7,490 nt of DNA from an uncultured Eubacteriales bacterium (GTDB lineage: Bacteria; Bacillota; Clostridia; Oscillospirales; Oscillospiraceae). The position numbers were made by a program, and so were the translations under genes. Location of the stretch: positions 1 to 7,490 of the forward strand of contig CABUJV010000056.1 of the NCBI GenBank assembly GCA_902492005.1. The letters are read 5' to 3'. Below are positions 1-7,490 of the stretch, piece by piece; position 1 is the first letter of the stretch; the number at the start of each line of letters is the position of its first letter. The notes below the pieces were generated by a model, which did not search any database, was not told the DNA's origin, and saw only the letters and a program-made list of their open reading frames with translations.

Positions 1-1
1 C

Positions 2-1519
<1,518 letters not shown>

Positions 1520-1521
1520 AG

Positions 1522-1908
1522 ATGGTCCTGTCCTTTGAACAGGCGGGGGAGCTGCTGGACCGCATGGCCGAGGAGTTCCCACCGGAATTTTACGACGAGC
1601 TCAACGGGGGCATCTGCCTGCTGCCCGAGGCCAAGCACGACCCGGAGTTCCCGGGGGAGGAGCTCTACATCATGGGGGAATACCACAACAGCGGCATGAT
1701 GGGAAAGTTCATCAATCTGTACTATGGCTCCTTCGCCGCCCTGGCCCGGCAGGAGAACTGGCGGCAGAAGGACTGGGAGGACGAGCTCTACGGCACGCTG
1801 GCCCATGAATTCACCCACCACATGGAGGGCCGGGCCGGGGAGCGGGGCCTAGAGATCAAGGACGAGGCGTTCATGGAGCAGTATCGGGAGGAACGAGGAC
1901 AAGCGTGA
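1522..1908 (+). CDS. Small metallopeptidase-family protein (minimal zincin, HExxH)
   Basis: This encodes a 128-residue protein with no signal peptide or membrane segment, so it is probably cytoplasmic. The key motif is HEFTHH at residues 95-100, an HExxH zinc-binding and catalytic signature (H95, E96, H99) on a predicted helix. Upstream are PPEFYDELNGGICLLPE near residues 20-36 and ELYIMGEYH near 47-55, which match my recollection of the small clostridial 'metallopeptidase family' proteins related to Pfam Zincin_1 (DUF1025). The usual length there is about 110-140 residues, so it looks complete. The third metal ligand is not obvious: the sequence after HExxHH is MEGRAGERGLEIKDE, unlike the compact HExxHxxGxxD form, and an E or D there is a guess. 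The ATG is chosen from the strong Shine-Dalgarno six bases upstream. It follows tex by two bases and is followed directly by a terminator, so it is the last gene of that operon. Its substrate is unknown. Confidence 0.88.
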   Translation: MVLSFEQAGELLDRMAEEFPPEFYDELNGGICLLPEAKHDPEFPGEELYIMGEYHNSGMMGKFINLYYGSFAALARQENWRQKDWEDELYGTLAHEFTHHMEGRAGERGLEIKDEAFMEQYREERGQA

Positions 1909-1909
1909 A

Positions 1910-1948
1910 AAAACCGCCTTCGGCCGTTATTCGGCCGAAGGCGGTTTT
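1910..1948. terminator. Bidirectional intrinsic terminator between convergent operons
   Basis: A perfect 17-bp inverted repeat (1910-1926 pairing with 1932-1948) encloses a five-base TTATT loop. The left arm begins AAAACCGCCTTCGGCC and the right arm ends in GGCGGTTTT. The stem starts two bases after the metallopeptidase stop. Read on the - strand, the hairpin is followed by a run of six T, stronger than the TTTTGTT tail on the + strand. It therefore probably ends both the tex operon and the recD2 operon. Confidence 0.93.
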
Positions 1949-2054
1949 GTTCCGTCGATTCGAAAATCATAGCTCACATCAAAGAAAAGAAACAACCATT
2001 GACCTTTGCACTTGATTATAAGTGGACACGCTCCGCCCGGCTTTCATAAGCTCG
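1949..2054. other. Non-coding, AT-richer spacer downstream of recD2
   Basis: About 105 bases lie between the terminator and the recD2 stop. They are clearly richer in A and T than the flanking genes and hold no supported gene. Two weak palindromes are visible: GCTTTCATAAGC near 2040-2051 and CACTTGATTATAAGTG near 2010-2025. A perfect TATAAT on the - strand (2015-2020) has no -35 partner at normal spacing. The simplest reading is the 3' untranslated region of recD2. Confidence 0.6.
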
Positions 2055-4268
2055 CTATTGCGCGGACAGCCGGGCCCGCAGGCCGGAATAGCGCCGCTGC
2101 TGCCGGTCGTTGCGGACCATCTGGACTACCTTGCCCTCGTCCCCCACCACGATGAACAGCTCCCGGGCCCGGGTGATGGCCGTGTAGAGCACCCCCCGGG
2201 TCAGCAGCATGGGGGCCCCGTCGCAGGCCGCCAGGATCACCGCCCGGTACTCGCTGCCCTGGGCCTTGTGGACGGTCATGGCGTAGGCGGGCTCCAGCTC
2301 GCCCAGCAGGTCGGGGGTGTACTCCACGACCCGGCCCTCAAAGTCCACCGTGATCCGCTCCCCCCGGGGGTCGATCCCGGTGATGCGGCCCACGTCGCCG
2401 TTGAACACCCCCAGGCCCGAGCTCCGGCCGTCCGCCGCCCTCCACATCAAATCGTAGTTGTTCCGCACCTGCATCACCCGGTCCCCCTGCCGGAAGAGAA
2501 AGGGGCCGAAGCGCCGCTCCGGCTTGTCCTCCGCCGGGGGATTCAGGGCCGCCTGGAGAGCGGCGTTGAGAGACTGGGTGCCGGTGGTGTGCTTGCGGGT
2601 GGGGGAGAGGACCTGAATCTGCTCCGCCGGAATGCCCATCTTTTCCGGCAGCCGGGTCCGGCACAGCTCCACAATGGTGTCCGCCGTCCGCTGGGGTTCC
2701 CGGCGGCGGAGGAAGAAAAAGTCCTTTTTGTTGTTATGCAGGTCGGGCACCTCACCCCGGTTGACGCTGTGGGCGTTCATGACGATGGCGCTTTCGGCGG
2801 CCTGACGGAAGATCTCGGTCAGCCGCACCGTGGGTACCCGCCCGCTGCGGATCAGGTCGGACAGCAGATTGCCCGGCCCCACCGAGGGGAGCTGGTCCGG
2901 GTCCCCCACCAGGATCAGGCGGCAGTCCCCCCGCAGGGCGGCCAGCAGGGCCCGCATCAGGGAGATATCCACCATGGAGGTCTCGTCCACGATGACGGCG
3001 TCGGCCCGGAGGGGATCGTCCTCACAGTGGGAAAAGACCAACTGGCCGGTGTGGTTGTCAAACTGGGTCTCCAGCAGCCGGTGGATGGTCAGCGCCTCCA
3101 CCCCGCAGGTCTCCCCCAGGCGCTTAGCCGCGCGGCCGGTGGGGGCCGCCAGGGCGGTCTCCAGCCCCAGGGCGTCGAAGAGGGCCAGCACCCCCCGCAG
3201 GGAGGTGGTCTTGCCCGTGCCGGGGCCGCCGGTGAGCAGCATCACCTGGGATCGGGCGGCCAGCTCCACCGCCTGCCGCTGCTGGGGGGCGTAGGTGATG
3301 CCCTGCTCGGCCTCGATGCGCCCGATGAGCCCGTCCAGCCCCGCGGGGGGGAGCAGCTCGTGGGCGGCCATCTCGGCTAGGCGGAAGGCCACGTATTCCT
3401 CCGCCTCCTGCATGGGGGCCAGGTAGCAGGCGTCCTCCCCGGCGATGGATTCCCGGACCACCTCGCCCCGTTCGATGAGAGTAGTCAGAGCGTCCTCCAG
3501 GGGCCCGGCGTCCTCCAGGCCGATGAGGGCCCCCGTGGCCCACAGCAGCTTGCGCCAGGGCAAAAAGGTGTGGCCGTTCATCAGGTTGTGGGACAGCTCG
3601 AACAGGAGCCCCGCCTCCACCCGCTGGGGGTCGTCCCCCTCCATGCCCAGACGGAGGGCCAGCGTGTCGGCAGCGGAAAAGCCCACCCCCAGCTCCTCGT
3701 CTACCAGCAGGTAGGGATTGTCCCGGAGCACCTCCAGGGCCTGGGCGCCGTAGCGGCGGTAGAGGGGCATCCCCAGCTGGAGGGGCAGGCCGTTGGCCGA
3801 CAGAAAGTCCAGCAGCCGCCGCATTCCCATCTGGAGCCGGAAGGACGCCCCGATCTCCAGGGCCCGCTTCCGGGTGACGCCCTTGATTTTGGTCAGCAAT
3901 TCCGGCTGCTCCTCCAGCACGGTGAAGAGGTCGGCGCCGAACTCCTCCACCAGCCGCCGGGCGGTGGCGGCGCCCACCCCCTTAATGACGCCGGAGGACA
4001 GGTATTCCAGCATGGCCTTCTCCCCGGCGGGGACCCGGCGCTCCACCGATTCGGCTTTGAACTGCTCCCCGTAGGAGGCGTGGCGGGCCCAGGCGCCGGT
4101 GACGGTCAGCCCTTCGCCGGGGGCCGCGCCGGGGATACACCCCACCACCGTCACCGGCTCCGGAGCGCCCACCTCCAGACGCAGGACGGTGTAGCCGTTT
4201 TCCGGATTCTGGAAGATCACCGCGTCCACCGTCCCGTCGATGCTTTGCAGCGCCGGGGTCTCCTCCAT
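2055..4268 (-). CDS. recD2: RecD2-type ATP-dependent 5'-3' DNA helicase
   Basis: This encodes a complete 737-residue superfamily 1B helicase of the RecD2/YrrC type, which works without RecBC and is linked to DNA repair and replication fork maintenance. The length is normal (about 715-800). An N-terminal OB-like region spans about 8-77, and helix-hairpin-helix motifs lie around 91-130 (SGVIKGVGAATARRLVEEFG, KIKGVTRKRA); this extended N-terminus separates RecD2 from the RecD of RecBCD. Helicase motifs follow: TYAPQQRQAV near 325, Walker A GGPGTGKT at 347-354, APTGRAAKRL near 375, Walker B VIVDETSMVD at 425-434, GDPDQLPSVGPG at 455-466, LTEIFRQ at 483-489, MTVHKAQGSEY at 664-674 and YTAITRARE at 695-703. 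No key motif is missing. The ATG is supported by GGGAGGT nine bases upstream. It begins 24 bases after the unknown membrane protein gene and appears to end the - strand unit. Confidence 0.97.
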   Translation of the reverse strand: MEETPALQSIDGTVDAVIFQNPENGYTVLRLEVGAPEPVTVVGCIPGAAPGEGLTVTGAWARHASYGEQFKAESVERRVPAGEKAMLEYLSSGVIKGVGAATARRLVEEFGADLFTVLEEQPELLTKIKGVTRKRALEIGASFRLQMGMRRLLDFLSANGLPLQLGMPLYRRYGAQALEVLRDNPYLLVDEELGVGFSAADTLALRLGMEGDDPQRVEAGLLFELSHNLMNGHTFLPWRKLLWATGALIGLEDAGPLEDALTTLIERGEVVRESIAGEDACYLAPMQEAEEYVAFRLAEMAAHELLPPAGLDGLIGRIEAEQGITYAPQQRQAVELAARSQVMLLTGGPGTGKTTSLRGVLALFDALGLETALAAPTGRAAKRLGETCGVEALTIHRLLETQFDNHTGQLVFSHCEDDPLRADAVIVDETSMVDISLMRALLAALRGDCRLILVGDPDQLPSVGPGNLLSDLIRSGRVPTVRLTEIFRQAAESAIVMNAHSVNRGEVPDLHNNKKDFFFLRRREPQRTADTIVELCRTRLPEKMGIPAEQIQVLSPTRKHTTGTQSLNAALQAALNPPAEDKPERRFGPFLFRQGDRVMQVRNNYDLMWRAADGRSSGLGVFNGDVGRITGIDPRGERITVDFEGRVVEYTPDLLGELEPAYAMTVHKAQGSEYRAVILAACDGAPMLLTRGVLYTAITRARELFIVVGDEGKVVQMVRNDRQQRRYSGLRARLSAQ

Positions 4269-4277
4269 ATGTACTCG

Positions 4278-4284
4278 ACCTCCC
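4278..4284 (-). promoter_or_regulatory. Shine-Dalgarno of recD2
   Basis: GGGAGGT on the - strand sits nine bases before the ATG at 4268 and supports that start. It lies in the 24-base gap after the preceding gene's stop. Confidence 0.8.
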
Positions 4285-4292
4285 GTTCTGGG

Positions 4293-4631
4293 TTAGCCCT
4301 CCGTCAGCCGGTCGGGCAGCGCGGCCAGCGGGCACAGGAGCACCCCCGGTTCCCGGCCGGCCAGCAGCCGGGCCAGCCTGCGGCCCTCGCTGTCCAGCCC
4401 GGTGTCGGCGATGACCAGGGTGAAGCGCTCCAGATGGCCTGCCCGAAGCCACAAAAGTCCCTTCACCGTCTGTTCCAGACCGGCTGCGTCCCCCCGGGCG
4501 GGCACCACGGCATAGGCCGGGGCGGACCAGGACGCGGGGGAGAGCAGCCGCCCGAAGAGCAGCCAGCTCAGACAGAGCAGCCCGAAGACGGCCAGAAGGG
4601 ACAGCAGGATTTCCACGATTGCTTGCAGCAC
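4293..4631 (-). CDS. Short membrane-anchored protein of unknown function
   Basis: I do not recognise a named family. The product is 112 residues from a GTG start. One strongly hydrophobic segment (residues about 5-28, AIVEILLSLLAVFGLLCLSW) looks like a membrane anchor or uncleaved signal. The remaining ~80 residues are soluble: a YAVVPARGDAAGLEQTVKGL stretch and a later TLVIADTGLDSEGRRLARLL, ending in PDRLTEG. The VVPARGD...LEQTVK...VIADTG pattern faintly resembles the first beta strands of GT-A nucleotide-sugar transferases, but it is too short for an enzyme, has no DxD motif and may be coincidence. The GTG at 4631 is preferred because GGAGGTG lies six bases upstream; an in-frame GTG at 4640 overlaps that ribosome binding site. 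It lies between the COG2426 gene and recD2 with small gaps, so it is probably cotranscribed. Coding style matches its neighbours. Its length and RBS make a real gene likely; its role is unknown. Confidence 0.75.
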   Translation of the reverse strand: MLQAIVEILLSLLAVFGLLCLSWLLFGRLLSPASWSAPAYAVVPARGDAAGLEQTVKGLLWLRAGHLERFTLVIADTGLDSEGRRLARLLAGREPGVLLCPLAALPDRLTEG

Positions 4632-4637
4632 AGTACC

Positions 4638-4644
4638 CACCTCC
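4638..4644 (-). promoter_or_regulatory. Shine-Dalgarno deciding a GTG start at 4631
   Basis: GGAGGTG on the - strand overlaps the possible upstream GTG (4638-4640) and is spaced six bases from the GTG at 4629-4631. That spacing favours the downstream start, which shortens the protein from 115 to 112 residues. Confidence 0.65.
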
Positions 4645-4675
4645 GCGCCATTCTATGCGGAAAAGGGGGCGTTTG

Positions 4676-5170
4676 TTAAAAAAATGCCGCGATCACGCCG
4701 CCGGTGACCAGGGACACCAGAACCCCGGCGATGAGCACGCCCAGGAAAATGGCGGGCACGGCGCTGCGCAGCCGCATATCCAGGAAGGCGGCCACCAGGG
4801 CCCCGGTCCAGGCCCCGGTGCCGGGCAGGGGGATGGCCACCAGAATACACAGGCCCAGGTACTTGTACCGGGTGACCATCCGGCCCTTCAGGTGTGCCTT
4901 GGTCTCCAGGCGGGTCACCAGGCTGTCCAGGCGGCGGCTGCGCCTGCGCAGCCACTGGAAGATGCGGCGGATATAGACGATGATGAAGGGCACGGGGAGC
5001 ATGTTGCCCAGCACGGCGGCCAGATACACCGAGGGCAGGGCGCTCCGCCCCAGCAGCCCTACGCCCACGGGGATGGCGCCCCGCAGCTCCACCACCGGAA
5101 GCATGGCGATGAGAAAGGTATAGAAAAGCTCGCCGGCGGGATTTTCCGTCAGCCACTGTGAGAAATCCAA
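4676..5170 (-). CDS. COG2426-type small membrane protein ('small multidrug export' family)
   Basis: This encodes a 164-residue integral membrane protein (167 if the in-frame GTG at 5179 is used). It resembles the COG2426/Pfam Sm_multidrug_ex family: ELRGAIPVG near residues 28-36 and IPLPGTGAWTG near 113-123 are its hallmarks. Hydrophobic stretches at about 15-42, 47-68, 103-130 and 137-163 suggest about four membrane or re-entrant segments. A basic stretch near 68-100 (RRIFQWLRRRSRRLD, LKGRMVTRYK) is probably a cytoplasmic loop. The 'multidrug export' name is inherited; substrate and transport activity are not established for the family. I chose the TTG because GAGGTGA lies five bases before it, while no Shine-Dalgarno precedes the GTG. 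It begins about 100 bases after uvrA's stop, behind a probable promoter, and is the first of three genes leading to recD2. Confidence 0.9.
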   Translation of the reverse strand: MDFSQWLTENPAGELFYTFLIAMLPVVELRGAIPVGVGLLGRSALPSVYLAAVLGNMLPVPFIIVYIRRIFQWLRRRSRRLDSLVTRLETKAHLKGRMVTRYKYLGLCILVAIPLPGTGAWTGALVAAFLDMRLRSAVPAIFLGVLIAGVLVSLVTGGVIAAFF

Positions 5171-5175
5171 ATGCG

Positions 5176-5182
5176 TCACCTC
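5176..5182 (-). promoter_or_regulatory. Shine-Dalgarno favouring a TTG start at 5170
   Basis: GAGGTGA on the - strand overlaps the GTG at 5177-5179 and is spaced five bases from the in-frame TTG at 5168-5170. The overlap argues against the GTG as initiator. Confidence 0.55.
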
Positions 5183-5203
5183 ATCGGCAGAAAAGTTACC
5201 TTT

Positions 5204-5212
5204 ATTCTACCA
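5204..5212 (-). promoter_or_regulatory. Probable extended -10 promoter for the COG2426-unknown-recD2 unit
   Basis: On the - strand the sequence reads TGGTAGAAT, one mismatch from the extended -10 TGnTATAAT. At 18-base spacing the -35 region reads CTGTTA, a weak match to TTGACA. Transcription would start near 5197, giving a leader of about 25 bases before the TTG. The stretch is AT-richer than the coding sequence on both sides. It would let these genes be expressed separately from uvrA. Confidence 0.5.
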
Positions 5213-5271
5213 TAAGCGGCGGGGGTATAACAGGAAGATTTCATAAAAATTTGGGAAATGGAGGGTGATCC

Positions 5272-7490
<2,219 letters not shown>

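Noticed and set aside
1788..1970. 60-codon - strand open frame covering the terminator
   Set aside because: It runs through the hairpin and antisense to the metallopeptidase, lacks a ribosome binding site and resembles no protein.
1999..2022. TTGACC ... TATAAG as a + strand promoter antisense to recD2
   Set aside because: The spacer is only 12 bases, far from the 16-18 needed by the main sigma factor, and no gene lies downstream on that strand.
2022..3380. 452-codon open frame on the + strand opposite recD2
   Set aside because: Its sequence is low in complexity, rich in G, P, H, Q and R, with no recognisable domain. It mirrors the third-position GC bias of recD2, which has all helicase motifs.
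3570..4679. 369-codon + strand open frame spanning recD2's 5' end and the unknown gene
   Set aside because: It runs antisense to one well-supported and one likely gene, is rich in Q, G, P and H, and has no domain. GC-driven shadow.
5250..5271. Possible terminator after uvrA on the - strand (GGGA...TCCC followed by AAATTTTTA)
   Set aside because: The stem is only four base pairs with a 12-base loop, so it is not a credible intrinsic terminator. Read-through or a factor-dependent end is as likely.

Overview
This GC-rich window looks like ordinary housekeeping chromosome from a Gram-positive anaerobe of the Clostridia. A high-GC member of the Oscillospiraceae (Flavonifractor or Pseudoflavonifractor-like) is my best guess. 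That placement rests on protein character, GGAGG-type ribosome binding sites and coding style; it is inference, not a database result. I see no mobile element, CRISPR array, tRNA, rRNA or phage gene.

Layout. On the + strand, the window opens inside tex (2-1519, 5' end missing), an RNA-binding transcription accessory protein. Two bases after its stop comes a small HExxH metallopeptidase-family gene (1522-1908). A perfect 17-bp hairpin terminator (1910-1948) follows at once. On the other side, all genes lie on the - strand and run toward that terminator. In transcription order they are uvrA (7490-5272, 5' end outside the window), a COG2426-type small membrane protein (5170-4676), a short membrane-anchored protein of unknown function (4631-4293), and recD2 (4268-2055). 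The two groups are convergent, and the hairpin has an A-tract before it and a T-tract after it, so it can terminate both.

How the genes fit together. UvrA (damage recognition in nucleotide excision repair) and RecD2 (5'-3' helicase) are both DNA maintenance proteins, and Tex is linked to transcription and nucleic acid handling. The two membrane proteins between uvrA and recD2 have no evident link to repair. A probable promoter lies between uvrA and the COG2426 gene, so the last three - strand genes are probably a separate unit: short gaps (24 and 44 nt), each gene with its own Shine-Dalgarno.

What is unusual. I found no convincing undescribed system. The points worth a second look are the 112-residue unknown protein, two genes where the Shine-Dalgarno favours an internal GTG or TTG start, the metallopeptidase whose third metal ligand is unclear, and the roughly 100-bp AT-richer stretch (1949-2054) between recD2 and the terminator. 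The many long open frames opposite or out of frame with the real genes are GC-driven shadows.
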